64,000 nt of DNA from Mesorhizobium sp. dw_380 (GTDB lineage Bacteria > Pseudomonadota > Alphaproteobacteria > Rhizobiales > Rhizobiaceae): assembly GCF_018588885.1 (NCBI RefSeq), contig NZ_JAFFIW010000011.1, positions 1-64,000 on the forward strand, read 5' to 3'. Shown in pieces: positions 18,661 through 27,140 of this stretch (position 1 is its first letter; every line of letters begins with the position of its first letter). Position numbers and translations under genes: made by a program. The notes under the pieces are model-generated. The model did not search any database and was not told the origin of the DNA. It worked only from the letters and a program-made list of their open reading frames with translations.

Positions 18661-21510
18661 TCACTCGGCGGCCTGTACGCGATTGGCCAGGATGATCGCG
18701 CGGATCTCGGACCGGCAGGAGCCGCAATTGGTGCCGGCCTTCAGCGCACCGCCGATGGCTTCGACGGTCGTGCAGCCGCCCGCCACCGCCGCCACGATCT
18801 GGTTGGCGCCGATGTTGAAACAGGAACAGACGGTCGCGCCGGCGTCCGGTCGTTCGGCACCGGCGCGGCCGGCAACGATCCTGAAGCGTTCGCGCTGGCT
18901 GGCATGGGGTGCTTCCAATTGTTCAGCCGCCCAGCCGCGCGACACCGCGACCGGGGCAGGCGCGATGAACAAGGCGCCCGTGAGGCGCTCGCCGTCGAAA
19001 GCGGCGATGCGGTGCTGGCCGGCGTCGCGGTCGTGATAGGCGAGCACTTCGGCTTCCGGCTCTGCGCCGAACAGTGACCGGGCAAAGCCCGTCCAGTCGA
19101 CCTCGGCATTGGCAAAAGCAAGTTCAACTCGCCAGCCGCCCTTGCAGCGGGCCGCCGCCCAATAGTCGGCGGCGATTGCCTGGGGACGTTGCCGTGTCAC
19201 GGCGAAACCAAACGCCCCGGCAGCAAATTTCTCGATGCGGGCCGCGACATGTTTCAACGCCGGCTGGCCGGAGATTGGATCGGTAAGCGGCGCGGTCAGC
19301 GCGTCGAGCCGGCCCCGTGCGGCGAACTGGTCGGTCCAGTGCATTGGCGCGAAGACACTACCCCGACGCTGGCGGGACGTGATCAGGGCGCGGACCAGCA
19401 CTTCGCCACGAGGAGTGGAGATACGCACGATGTCGGCGTCGCCGATGCCATGGTGTTGTGCATCCGCCTGATGGATTTCGACGAAGGGCTCGGCGATGTG
19501 CTGGGACAGTCGCGCGCTTTTGCCGGTGCGCGTCATGGTGTGCCAGTGGTCGCGAATCCGGCCGGTGTTGAGGATGAGCGGGAAATCGGGGCTGGTGCGG
19601 CATTCCGTGGTGGCGCGGATGGCGATGAAGCGCGCCTTGCGGTCGGGGGTGTAGAAATGGCCGTCGGCGAAGAAGCGGGTGCTGGAAGGGCCTTCTGGCT
19701 GACCTCCAGCTTGAGCCCCCCCCTCTGGCCTGCCGGCCATCTCCCCCTCAAGGGGGGAGATTGGCAGCTTAGGCATCCCCGTTCGTTCTTCCCCTTTGGC
19801 GATTGGCGAAGGCCGCGACAAAAGCTGATCTCCCCCCTTGAGGGGGAGATGGCCGGCAGGCCAGAGGGGGGTGCCTTGGCTCGGTGCTGGCCATTGGAAA
19901 GGCGCCAGCGTGTCGTATTCCTTCCCATCGACACCGGAATAAATCCCGATATCGAAATCGCGCGCACCATCATTTTCGAACCCAGACAGCGCGGCATGCT
20001 CGGCGAAAATCTCCGCCGGCGAAGCATGTGTAAACGCCTCGCCAAACCCCATGCGCCGCGCCACCTCGGCTACAATCCACCAGTCGGGCCGCGCCTCACC
20101 GGGCGCGGGCAGAAAGGCGCGCTGGCGCGAGATGCGGCGCTCGGAATTGGTGACGGTGCCGTCCTTCTCGCCCCAGGCGGCGGCCGGCAGCCGGACATGG
20201 GCGTGGCGCACGGTGTCCGTGCTGGCCAGCACGTCCGAAACCACGACGAAGGGGCAGGTCTTGATCGCCGCTTCGACGGCATCGGCATCCGGCATCGAAT
20301 CGACTGGATTGGTGGCCATGATCCACAGCGCCTTGATGCGCCCGTCGGCCACGGCTTGAAACATCTCGACCGCCTTCAGGCCGGGCTTTTGCGCGACATC
20401 AGGCGCGTTCCAGAAGCGCCGCACGCGATCGCGATGCTCGGAGTTCTCGATCTCCATATGGGCGGCGAGCATATTGGCCATGCCGCCGACCTCGCGGCCG
20501 CCCATGGCGTTGGGCTGGCCGGTCACCGAAAATGGCCCGGCCCCCGGTCTGCCGATGCGGCCGGTGGCGAGATGGCAGTTGATGATGGCGTTGACCTTGT
20601 CGGTGCCCGACGACGACTGGTTCACGCCCTGGCTGTAGACCGTCACCGTCTTCGCAGTCGCGGCGAACAGGCTGTAGAAGCGGACAAGCTCGTCCTCGCT
20701 CAGACCCGTCGCGGCGGCAACGCCGGCAACGTCGAGCGCCGAGGCGGCGAAAAGCGCTTGTCCGAAGCCCGTCGTGTGCGCGGTGATATAGGCGCGGTCG
20801 AGCGCGTTGTGCTGGCCGAGCCAGGCGAGCAGGCCGGTGAACAGGGCGACATCGCCATCCGGCGCGATCGCCAGATGCATGTCGGCGATATCGGATGTCA
20901 TGGTGCGGCGCGGGTCGATGAGCACGATCTTCATGTCAGGCCGCTTTTCCCGGGCAGCGGCGATGCGCTGGTAGAGCACGGGATGGCACCAGGCGAGGTT
21001 GGAGCCGACCAGCACGATGAGGTCAGCAAGCTCCAGATCCTCGTAGGTGCCCGGCACCGTGTCGGAACCAAAGGCGCGGCGGTGGCCGGCGACGGACGAG
21101 GCCATGCACAGGCGCGAATTGGTGTCGATGTTAGCCGAGCCGACGAACCCCTTCATCAGCTTGTTGGCGAGGTAATAATCCTCGGTCAGCAATTGGCCAG
21201 AGACATAGAAGGCGACCGCATCCGGCCCGTGCTCGGCGACGGTCTGCGAGAAGGTCGAGGCGACGAGGTCGAGTGTCTCGTCCCAGCCTGCGCGGCGGCC
21301 CTGGATTTCGGGATGAAGCAGCCTGCCGTCGAGGTCGATGGTTTCGGCCAGCGCGGAACCCTTGGAGCAGAGCCGGCCGAAATTCGCGGGATGATCGGGG
21401 TCACCGCGGACGGACACTTGCCCGTCCGCGGCGACCTTCGCCAGCACGCCGCAGCCCACCCCGCAATAGGGGCAGGTGGTCCTCACCTCGCGCGCTTCGA
21501 CAAACTCCAT
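18661..21510 (-). CDS. nasA: Assimilatory nitrate reductase, catalytic subunit
   Basis: This is a 949-residue molybdenum enzyme reducing nitrate to nitrite. The N-terminal [4Fe-4S] site is TCPYCGVGCGV...LCSKGSAL. The molybdopterin domains follow (NIDTNSRLCMASSVAGHRRA, YSQGVNQSSSGTDKVNAI). The C-terminus has a BFD-like [2Fe-2S] domain (ATVCSCFNIG...TNCGSCRSEI). Residues 547-598 are encoded by a palindromic repeat inserted in the linker before the dinucleotide-binding domain (TRFFADGHFYTPDRKARF), so the protein carries a low-complexity insert absent from the family. The frame is kept open. The start lies four bases after the nirD stop. Confidence 0.95.
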   Translation of the reverse strand: MEFVEAREVRTTCPYCGVGCGVLAKVAADGQVSVRGDPDHPANFGRLCSKGSALAETIDLDGRLLHPEIQGRRAGWDETLDLVASTFSQTVAEHGPDAVAFYVSGQLLTEDYYLANKLMKGFVGSANIDTNSRLCMASSVAGHRRAFGSDTVPGTYEDLELADLIVLVGSNLAWCHPVLYQRIAAAREKRPDMKIVLIDPRRTMTSDIADMHLAIAPDGDVALFTGLLAWLGQHNALDRAYITAHTTGFGQALFAASALDVAGVAAATGLSEDELVRFYSLFAATAKTVTVYSQGVNQSSSGTDKVNAIINCHLATGRIGRPGAGPFSVTGQPNAMGGREVGGMANMLAAHMEIENSEHRDRVRRFWNAPDVAQKPGLKAVEMFQAVADGRIKALWIMATNPVDSMPDADAVEAAIKTCPFVVVSDVLASTDTVRHAHVRLPAAAWGEKDGTVTNSERRISRQRAFLPAPGEARPDWWIVAEVARRMGFGEAFTHASPAEIFAEHAALSGFENDGARDFDIGIYSGVDGKEYDTLAPFQWPAPSQGTPLWPAGHLPLKGGDQLLSRPSPIAKGEERTGMPKLPISPLEGEMAGRPEGGAQAGGQPEGPSSTRFFADGHFYTPDRKARFIAIRATTECRTSPDFPLILNTGRIRDHWHTMTRTGKSARLSQHIAEPFVEIHQADAQHHGIGDADIVRISTPRGEVLVRALITSRQRRGSVFAPMHWTDQFAARGRLDALTAPLTDPISGQPALKHVAARIEKFAAGAFGFAVTRQRPQAIAADYWAAARCKGGWRVELAFANAEVDWTGFARSLFGAEPEAEVLAYHDRDAGQHRIAAFDGERLTGALFIAPAPVAVSRGWAAEQLEAPHASQRERFRIVAGRAGAERPDAGATVCSCFNIGANQIVAAVAGGCTTVEAIGGALKAGTNCGSCRSEIRAIILANRVQAAE
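19718..19871. repeat. Palindromic repeat element inside nasA, read in frame
   Basis: Two perfect 44-bp inverted arms (19718-19761 and 19828-19871) flank a 66-bp centre. The arms begin CCCCCCTCTGGCCTGCC and read ATCTCCCCCTCAAGGGGGGA internally. Elements with this sequence look are familiar as intergenic repeats in Mesorhizobium. Here it lies within the nasA coding region without breaking the frame and adds about 51 residues (PLWPAGHLPLKGG on one arm, ISPLEGEMAGRPEGG on the other). Confidence 0.92.
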
Positions 21511-21514
21511 CTGG

Positions 21515-21844
21515 TCAGGCCGCGCGGCTGGCCAGCGCTTCCAGCGCGATGAACAGGTGTTCGCCTTCCCGCTTCACCGGGATGGTGCGCACCGCGCCCT
21601 CGTCGGCGCCGAGCGCCTTGCCGGTCTCCAGCGAGATGACCCAGTTGTGCAAGGGACAGGTCACCGCCGCCCCATGCACGATGCCCTGGCTGAGCGGGCC
21701 ACCCTTATGCGGGCAATGGTCGTCGATGGCATAGACCTGATCGTCCTGGGTGCGGAAGACCGCGACCTTGCCTTCCGGCGTGGCGACGCAGCGCGCGCCG
21801 CGTCGGGGGATGTCGGAGAGAGAGCCGATCGATATCCAGTTCAT
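21515..21844 (-). CDS. nirD: Nitrite reductase (NADH) small subunit
   Basis: This is a 109-residue Rieske-fold partner of NirB. The cluster ligands of a true Rieske site are kept: C-P-H in DHCPHKGGPLSQG and C-P-L-H in VTCPLHNW. Some NirD proteins have lost them. The internal ATG (NWISIGSLSDIP) is preferred to one three codons earlier because GGGA is better spaced. It lies between nirB and nasA in the assimilation operon. A palindromic repeat separates it from nirB. Confidence 0.93.
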   Translation of the reverse strand: MNWISIGSLSDIPRRGARCVATPEGKVAVFRTQDDQVYAIDDHCPHKGGPLSQGIVHGAAVTCPLHNWVISLETGKALGADEGAVRTIPVKREGEHLFIALEALASRAA

Positions 21845-21860
21845 ATATCCCATCCCTGCT

Positions 21861-21911
21861 GGCGCGTGTTCTTGACCGAAAACCGGTTTCCACTTTTCGG
21901 GAACACGCGCC
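21861..21911. repeat. Palindromic repeat between nirB and nirD
   Basis: GGCGCGTGTTC and GAACACGCGCC enclose TTGACCGAAAACCGGTTTCC and a short remainder. The last base overlaps the nirB stop codon. It is a dispersed Rhizobiales repeat type and could form a stabilising hairpin in the operon mRNA. Confidence 0.65.
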
Positions 21912-24361
21912 TACTCCGCCGCCTCTGCGAACCCGACCGAAGCCAGCGGCCGGAATTCGTGCTTGTCCTTGCCGGAAACGCGTTCCGACCATGGGTCGAC
22001 CTGGGCGAACTTCTGCGAGAAGACGAAGCGCTCGTAGTAAGCCTTGCGCTTGTCCGCATCGTCCATGATCTGGCGTTTGATCTCCGAGATGCCGATGCGC
22101 TTGGCCCATTTATAGATGCGTTCGAGGTAGCGGCCCTGCTCGCGGTACATCTGCGTCAGCGCCACGATATGCTCCAGCGCCTCGTCTTCTGTCTTCACAA
22201 GGCCGAGCACTTCGGTGCCCTTGATGTCGAGGCCGGCGGCGCCGGCGAAATGGATCTCATAGCCGCTGTCGACACAGATCACGCCGACATCCTTGCAGGT
22301 CGCCTCGGCGCAATTCCTCGGGCAGCCCGACACCGCCATCTTGACCTTCGCAGGGGTCCACGAGCCCCACATGAATTTCTCGATGCGGATGCCCAGCCCC
22401 GTCGAATCCTGTGTGCCGAAGCGGCACCAGTCGGAACCGACGCAGGTCTTCACCGTGCGCAAGCCCTTGGCGTAGGCGTGGCCGGAGACGAAGCCAGCCT
22501 GGCCGAGATCGGCCCAAACCGCCGGCAGGTCCTCCTTGCGGATGCCCAGCATGTCGATGCGCTGGCCGCCGGTGACCTTGACCATCGGGATCTCGAACTT
22601 GTCGACGACATCGGCGATGGCGCGCAACTCTGCCGCATTGGTGACGCCGCCCCACATGCGCGGCACCACCGAATAGGTGCCGTCCTTCTGGATGTTGGCG
22701 TGGACGCGCTCGTTGATGAAGCGCGACTGGTAGTCGTCGGCGTAGTCGTCCGGCCAGTCGCAGACGAGGTAGTAATTGAGCGCCGGCCGGCATTTGGCGC
22801 AGCCGCAGGAGGTGGTCCACTCCAGCTCCTGCATGACGGCGGGAATGGTCTTCAGGTGCTTGGCCTTGATCAGCCGGCGCACCTCGTCATGGCCGAGCGT
22901 GGTGCAGCCGCACATCGGTTGCACCGCGGCCGGGTTGTACTTGTCTCCGATGGTCAGCACCATCAGCTTCTCGACCAGCCCGGTACAGGAGCCGCAGGAG
23001 GCCGAGGCCTTGGTGTGGGCGCGCACGTCATCGAGCGAGGTCAGGCCCTTGGCCGTGATCGCACCCGTGATCTTGCCCTTGCAAACGCCGTTGCAGCCGC
23101 AGATTTCCGCATCATCCGGCAAGGCTGCAACGGCCGCCATAGGGTCCAGCGGGGCACCCCCCTGGTATGACTGGCCGAAGATCAACGTGTCGCGCATCTG
23201 CGATATGTCGGTCTGCTTCTTTTTGAGGTCGTTGAACCAGGCGCCGTCTGATGTCTCGCCATAGAGCACGGTGCCGATGATGCGGTCGTCCTTCAGCACC
23301 AGCCGCTTGTAGACACCGGCCGAAGCATCGCGCAGTACGATTTCCTGGCGGTCGTCGCCATCGGCGAAATCGCCGAGCGAGAACAGCTCGATGCCGGTGA
23401 CCTTGAGCTTGGTCGGCGTATCCGAATGAACGAAGGCAGCAGCCTCGTCGCCGGCCAGTTGGCTGGCAGTGACGCGCGCCATCTCATAGAGTGGCGCGAC
23501 CAGGCCATAGACCTGGCCACTGACCTCGGCGCACTCACCGAGCGCATAGATGTCGGGATCGTTGCTGCGCATGCCGGCATCGACGACGATGCCGCGATTG
23601 ACGGCAATGCCGGCCTCCTTGGCGATTGCGGCGTTCGGCCGGATGCCGACCGCCATGACCACCAGCGTCGCCGGAATGATGGTTCCGTCGGCAAGTTCCA
23701 CCTGCTCGACCTTGCCGTTGCCCGTGATCGCCTGGGTGTTGGCCTTGGTGATGACCTTGATGCCGCGTTCTTCAACCGCGCGCTGCAGGAGGTAGCCGGC
23801 GGCGGGATCAAGCTGGCGCTCCATCAGCGTTGGCATTACATGCAGCACGGTGACGTCCATGCCTTGCGCGCTGAGGCCTGCGGCTGCCTCCAGTCCAAGC
23901 AGGCCGCCGCCGATGACCACGGCCTTGGACCTGGACTGCGCGGCAAGCATCATGGCCCGGACGTCGTCCAGATCGCGATAGGTGAGCACGCCCGGCAGGT
24001 TGTGGCCCGGCACCGGGATGATGAACGGCACCGAGCCGGTGGCGATGACGAGCTTGTCGTAGGGCTCGGTCACGCCATGATCGGAGGTGACGGTCTTTGC
24101 CTGCCGGTCGATGGAAACGATCTTGTGGCCCTTGTAGAGGGTGATGTTGTTGGCGATGTACCAGCCATCGCCATGGATGATGATTTCCTCGTAAGCCTTC
24201 TCACCCGACAGAACCGGCGACAGCATGATGCGGTCGTAGTTCACACGCGGCTCGGCGTTGAAGATGGTGACCTGGTAGCGCCCAGGCGCCCTTTCCAGGA
24301 GATGCTCCAGCATGCGCCCGGGGGCCATGCCGTTGCCGATGATGACGAGTTTCTCGGTCAT
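21911..24361 (-). CDS. nirB: Nitrite reductase (NADH) large subunit
   Basis: This is an 816-residue siroheme enzyme reducing nitrite to ammonium. The N-terminal FAD/NAD module starts KLVIIGNGMAPGRMLEHLL. Two [2Fe-2S] BFD-type segments follow (ICGCNGVCKGK...SCGSCTG and MCGCTT...SCGCAKCRP). The siroheme/[4Fe-4S] ligands are in TCVGSDWCRFG and SGCPRNCAEATCKDVG. The reading frame stays open upstream into the narK region, but homology begins at this ATG. It is 20 bp downstream of narK in the same operon. Confidence 0.95.
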   Translation of the reverse strand: MTEKLVIIGNGMAPGRMLEHLLERAPGRYQVTIFNAEPRVNYDRIMLSPVLSGEKAYEEIIIHGDGWYIANNITLYKGHKIVSIDRQAKTVTSDHGVTEPYDKLVIATGSVPFIIPVPGHNLPGVLTYRDLDDVRAMMLAAQSRSKAVVIGGGLLGLEAAAGLSAQGMDVTVLHVMPTLMERQLDPAAGYLLQRAVEERGIKVITKANTQAITGNGKVEQVELADGTIIPATLVVMAVGIRPNAAIAKEAGIAVNRGIVVDAGMRSNDPDIYALGECAEVSGQVYGLVAPLYEMARVTASQLAGDEAAAFVHSDTPTKLKVTGIELFSLGDFADGDDRQEIVLRDASAGVYKRLVLKDDRIIGTVLYGETSDGAWFNDLKKKQTDISQMRDTLIFGQSYQGGAPLDPMAAVAALPDDAEICGCNGVCKGKITGAITAKGLTSLDDVRAHTKASASCGSCTGLVEKLMVLTIGDKYNPAAVQPMCGCTTLGHDEVRRLIKAKHLKTIPAVMQELEWTTSCGCAKCRPALNYYLVCDWPDDYADDYQSRFINERVHANIQKDGTYSVVPRMWGGVTNAAELRAIADVVDKFEIPMVKVTGGQRIDMLGIRKEDLPAVWADLGQAGFVSGHAYAKGLRTVKTCVGSDWCRFGTQDSTGLGIRIEKFMWGSWTPAKVKMAVSGCPRNCAEATCKDVGVICVDSGYEIHFAGAAGLDIKGTEVLGLVKTEDEALEHIVALTQMYREQGRYLERIYKWAKRIGISEIKRQIMDDADKRKAYYERFVFSQKFAQVDPWSERVSGKDKHEFRPLASVGFAEAAE

Positions 24362-24381
24362 TTTGCTGATCCGCTCCGGTT

Positions 24382-25683
24382 TCACTCGGCCGCGTAGGAC
24401 AGGGCTGGAGCTTCGGCAGATGCCACGCGCTCCATCCGCCTGATGCTGAAGTGCATCCAGGCAAAGCAGACGGCGACGACGACGAAGAGCAGCATGAAGC
24501 AGCTCGACCACACACCCGTGAGGTCGTTGAGCGCGCCGAAGGCGATCGGCAGGATAAAGCCGCCGAGCCCACCGATCATGCCGACAAGGCCGCCGACCGC
24601 GCCAACATTGCCCGGATAATAGGCCGGAATGTGCTTGTAGACGGCAGCCTTGCCGAGGCTCATGAAAAAGCCGAGCACGCTGGCGACGGCGATGAAGGCA
24701 ACCGGCCCGATGGCGAAGTGGAAGGCGATCGGCCCGCTGATGCCGTGCACGACATAATCCGTGGGTGGCAGCGACAGGATCAGCGTGGCGACGGCCGACA
24801 CCGCGAAGGTCCAATAGAGCACGGTGCGAGCGCCGATCCGGTCTGAAAGTACGCCACCATAGGCACGGAAGACACTTGCCGGGATCGAATAGGCTGCACC
24901 GATCATGCCGGCAGTCGCAAGCCCGAAGCCGTAGACACCGATCAGGTAGCGCGGCAACCACAGCGACAGCGCTACGAAGGCGCCAAAGGCGAAGAAGTAA
25001 TAGAAGGCGAAGCGCCAGACTTGCAGGTTCTTCAGCGGCGCGAATTCCTGCCAGAAGCTTTTCGCCGGTGCTGCCTTGCCAGCGCGGCGTTCACGGATGA
25101 CTGGATCGTCGCCGGTCGTGAACCAGAAGACGACGGCCATGACGACCAACGCCGCCGCCCAGATTTGCGCGACCGACTGCCATCCCCAGGAGAGAAGCAC
25201 GAACGGTGCAAGGAACTTGGTGACTGCGGCTCCGACATTGCCGACACCGAAAATGCCGAGAGCCGTTCCCTGCCTGCCGGCGGGGAAGAACCGCGAGACA
25301 TAGGCGACACCGACGGCGAAGGCGCCGCCCGCGAGCCCGACGCCGAGCGCCGCGATCAGCATCTGCTCATAAGTGTGCGCATAAGCGAGCAGGAAGGTCG
25401 CTACCGCCGCTGCAAGCATGGTCGCAGTGTAGACCAGCCGTCCGCCGTAGCGATCGGTCCAGATGCCGAGCACGATGCGTACGAGCGAGCCGGTGAGAAT
25501 TGGCGTGCCGACGAGCAGGCCGAATTCCGTCTCGTTCAGCCCAAGCTCCTGCTTTATGCGGACGCCGATGATTGAAAAGATGGTCCACACCGCGAAGCAG
25601 ACGGTGAAGGCGATGGTGGACATCATGAGCGCCTGCCGGGAAGCATTGTCCTGGCTCGGCGCGGCTGGGAGATTTGCGGTCAT
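24382..25683 (-). CDS. narK: Nitrate/nitrite MFS transporter, NarK/NasA-type
   Basis: This is a 433-residue twelve-helix major facilitator of the nitrate-nitrite porter family. The two glycine-rich nitrate signature motifs are present: GIFGVGNVGAAVTKFLAP and GNVGAVGGLVGMIGGLGGF. It sits directly before nirB and nasA, so it probably supplies substrate to the assimilatory enzymes. The cell therefore has both this porter and an ABC nitrate transporter next to it. Expression is likely governed by the sigma-54 promoter and NasT-type leader just upstream. Confidence 0.92.
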   Translation of the reverse strand: MTANLPAAPSQDNASRQALMMSTIAFTVCFAVWTIFSIIGVRIKQELGLNETEFGLLVGTPILTGSLVRIVLGIWTDRYGGRLVYTATMLAAAVATFLLAYAHTYEQMLIAALGVGLAGGAFAVGVAYVSRFFPAGRQGTALGIFGVGNVGAAVTKFLAPFVLLSWGWQSVAQIWAAALVVMAVVFWFTTGDDPVIRERRAGKAAPAKSFWQEFAPLKNLQVWRFAFYYFFAFGAFVALSLWLPRYLIGVYGFGLATAGMIGAAYSIPASVFRAYGGVLSDRIGARTVLYWTFAVSAVATLILSLPPTDYVVHGISGPIAFHFAIGPVAFIAVASVLGFFMSLGKAAVYKHIPAYYPGNVGAVGGLVGMIGGLGGFILPIAFGALNDLTGVWSSCFMLLFVVVAVCFAWMHFSIRRMERVASAEAPALSYAAE

Positions 25684-25741
25684 TGTCAGGCTCCGGTTTG
25701 CGGCGTGGGAGGCACCGCCCTTGTCTGTTCGTTCGCGACTG

Positions 25742-25939
25742 TCAGCGGCGCGGCATCGGCAAACTGGTTGAAACCGACCTTTGCGCGGTCACTTCGAGAC
25801 CCTTGCCGTCAGTCTTGGCGCCTGCGGGAAACAGCAGGAGCGCGGCGGTGAACAGCGCCGCCGTCAGTGCGCTGCTGGTCAGAAAATCGCGGCGCGTGAA
25901 GTCCGCGAGGGACGTGCCAGTTCCGATCCGTTTCATCAT
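25742..25939 (-). CDS. 65-residue Tat-signal-only ORF preceding narK
   Basis: The product starts MMKRIGTG and is little more than a Tat signal: FTRRDFLTSSALTAALFTAA then FPAGAKTDG and about 20 unremarkable residues. The ribosome site GGAGACGAAG and 5' leader closely match those of nrtA, whose own signal is TRRNFLMA. The simplest reading is a duplicated nrtA 5' end whose coding part was lost, leaving the leader to drive narK. It could instead be a real small exported peptide or a translated leader. Confidence 0.5.
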   Translation of the reverse strand: MMKRIGTGTSLADFTRRDFLTSSALTAALFTAALLLFPAGAKTDGKGLEVTAQRSVSTSLPMPRR

Positions 25940-25987
25940 CTTCGTCTCCGGTTGGGCGCCGCCTGGGACCAGCGCCGTCGATCGCGT

Positions 25988-26061
25988 AAAAACAAAAAAG
26001 CCGCCGGCCAGGTCTTCGCGCGCCCGTCCATCCGGGATCGCGTATTGACCTGAGCGGCAGC
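25988..26061 (-). terminator. Regulated intrinsic terminator in narK leader
   Basis: The 13-base arms at 26049-26061 and 26000-26012 pair at 12 positions counting G-U, enclosing hairpin P2, and are followed in the transcript by TTTTTTGTTTTT. It would stop transcription unless the ANTAR protein NasT stabilises the alternative hairpins. Confidence 0.72.
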
Positions 26062-26090
26062 TTTGCCTGTGGCGCCCGCCATTGGACGCC
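25988..26090 (-). ncRNA. NasT-type antitermination leader, narK copy
   Basis: Read on the minus strand the leader has hairpin P1 (GGCGTCC, loop AATGGC, GGGCGCC; 26071-26090) and hairpin P2 (CCCG, loop GATGGA, CGGG; 26023-26036). An intrinsic terminator then forms, whose stem pairs GCTGCCGCTCAGG with CCTGGCCGGCGGC before a T-rich run. Paired hexaloop hairpins followed by a terminator are the known target of ANTAR proteins, and nasT encodes one. Loop P1 has the expected A1 and G4; loop P2 has G4 but a G at position 1. Confidence 0.75.
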
Positions 26091-26126
26091 GTGTCACTTG
26101 GCCCTTGAGGGGCCTGCATTCTGCAA

Positions 26127-26142
26127 TGCAGGAAGCGTGCCA
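26127..26142 (-). promoter_or_regulatory. Sigma-54 promoter (narK leader)
   Basis: The minus strand reads TGGCACGCTTCCTGCA. This fits the -24/-12 consensus TGGCACG-N4-TTGCA with one mismatch and the invariant GG and GC in place. Transcription would begin shortly before hairpin P1. Confidence 0.72.
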
Positions 26143-26252
26143 ATTCGACAGCGCTCCAGATTATCAAACGAAATCAATGCGGACCGTCGCCGCGCGACTT
26201 TTGATCAAGCCCGGCAGCGGATCAAAGATTAGTCAGAATGCCTTGCACAGCA

Positions 26253-26267
26253 GCATAATATTTGTGC
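26253..26267. promoter_or_regulatory. Candidate NtrC site upstream of narK leader promoter
   Basis: GCAT-N7-GTGC has one mismatch from the NtrC half-site spacing GCAC-N7-GTGC. It lies about 111 bp upstream of the sigma-54 promoter, matching the distance of the better site at the nrtA promoter. Confidence 0.5.
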
Positions 26268-26337
26268 AATGCGGTAGATTGCCCATTGCCGATGCAGATT
26301 GCCAATTGCCGATGATGACGTTTTTTCGGTCATGGCC

Positions 26338-27135
26338 TTACTCCGCGGCTTCCACGAAGCGGTGGCGTTCGTATAGGAACTTCAACACCGCCTCGCGGCA
26401 GAGCAGGAAAGTGCGGTCGGAAGAGAGTTCGACGCGGCGGCGCGGCCGGGCGAGCGGCACGGCAAGCACTTCGCCGATGGTCGCCGCCGGACCGTTGGTC
26501 ATCATGACGATGCGATCGGAGAGCAGCACCGCCTCGTCGACATCATGGGTGATCATGATCGTCGTCGAGCCGAGCCGCGAATGGATGTCCATCACCGCGT
26601 CCTGCAGATGGGCGCGGGTCAGCGCGTCGAGCGCGCCGAACGGCTCGTCGAGCAGCAGGATCTTCGGCTCCATGGCCAGTGCGCGAGCAATGCCGACGCG
26701 CTGCTTCATGCCGCCCGAGATTTCCGCCGGGCGTTTGTCCCTGGCATGCGCCATCTGCACGAGGTCGAGATTGCGCATGATCCAGTCATGCCGCTCGGCC
26801 TTGCTCTTGGAACGGCCAAAGACCTTAGACACCGCCAGGTTGATGTTTTCGTAGACGGTCAGCCACGGCAAAAGACTGTGGTTCTGGAACACCACGGCGC
26901 GCTCGGGCCCGGGGCTGTCGACCTCCTTGTTTTCGAGCAGCACGGCGCCGGCGGATACTGTGGTCAGCCCGGCGATCAGGTTGAGCAAGGTCGACTTGCC
27001 ACAACCTGAATGGCCGATGATGGAAACGAATTCGCCCTTGTCGATGGTCAGCCGGATGTCCTTCAGCACCTCGCTGACCTGGCCGCCGCGGGCGAAGGAT
27101 TTGTCGATATGGTCGAGTTTAAGGTAGGCGGTCAT
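26338..27135 (-). CDS. nrtC: Nitrate ABC transporter ATP-binding protein
   Basis: This is a 265-residue ATPase energising nitrate uptake. Walker A is GHSGCGKSTLL, the signature ISGGMKQRVGIARAL and Walker B ILLLDEPFGALDALTR, with the switch histidine in MITHDVDEA. It lacks the C-terminal NrtA-like domain of cyanobacterial NrtC and so resembles NrtD/NasD in layout. The start follows the nrtB stop by five bases, indicating one transcript. A longer open frame upstream is a shadow of nrtB. Confidence 0.92.
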   Translation of the reverse strand: MTAYLKLDHIDKSFARGGQVSEVLKDIRLTIDKGEFVSIIGHSGCGKSTLLNLIAGLTTVSAGAVLLENKEVDSPGPERAVVFQNHSLLPWLTVYENINLAVSKVFGRSKSKAERHDWIMRNLDLVQMAHARDKRPAEISGGMKQRVGIARALAMEPKILLLDEPFGALDALTRAHLQDAVMDIHSRLGSTTIMITHDVDEAVLLSDRIVMMTNGPAATIGEVLAVPLARPRRRVELSSDRTFLLCREAVLKFLYERHRFVEAAE

Positions 27136-27140
27136 CACGC

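Noticed and set aside
19189..21552. 787-codon open frame antisense to nasA
   Set aside because: nasA on the other strand carries all cofactor motifs; the antisense product is low-complexity Arg/Gly/Ala-rich.
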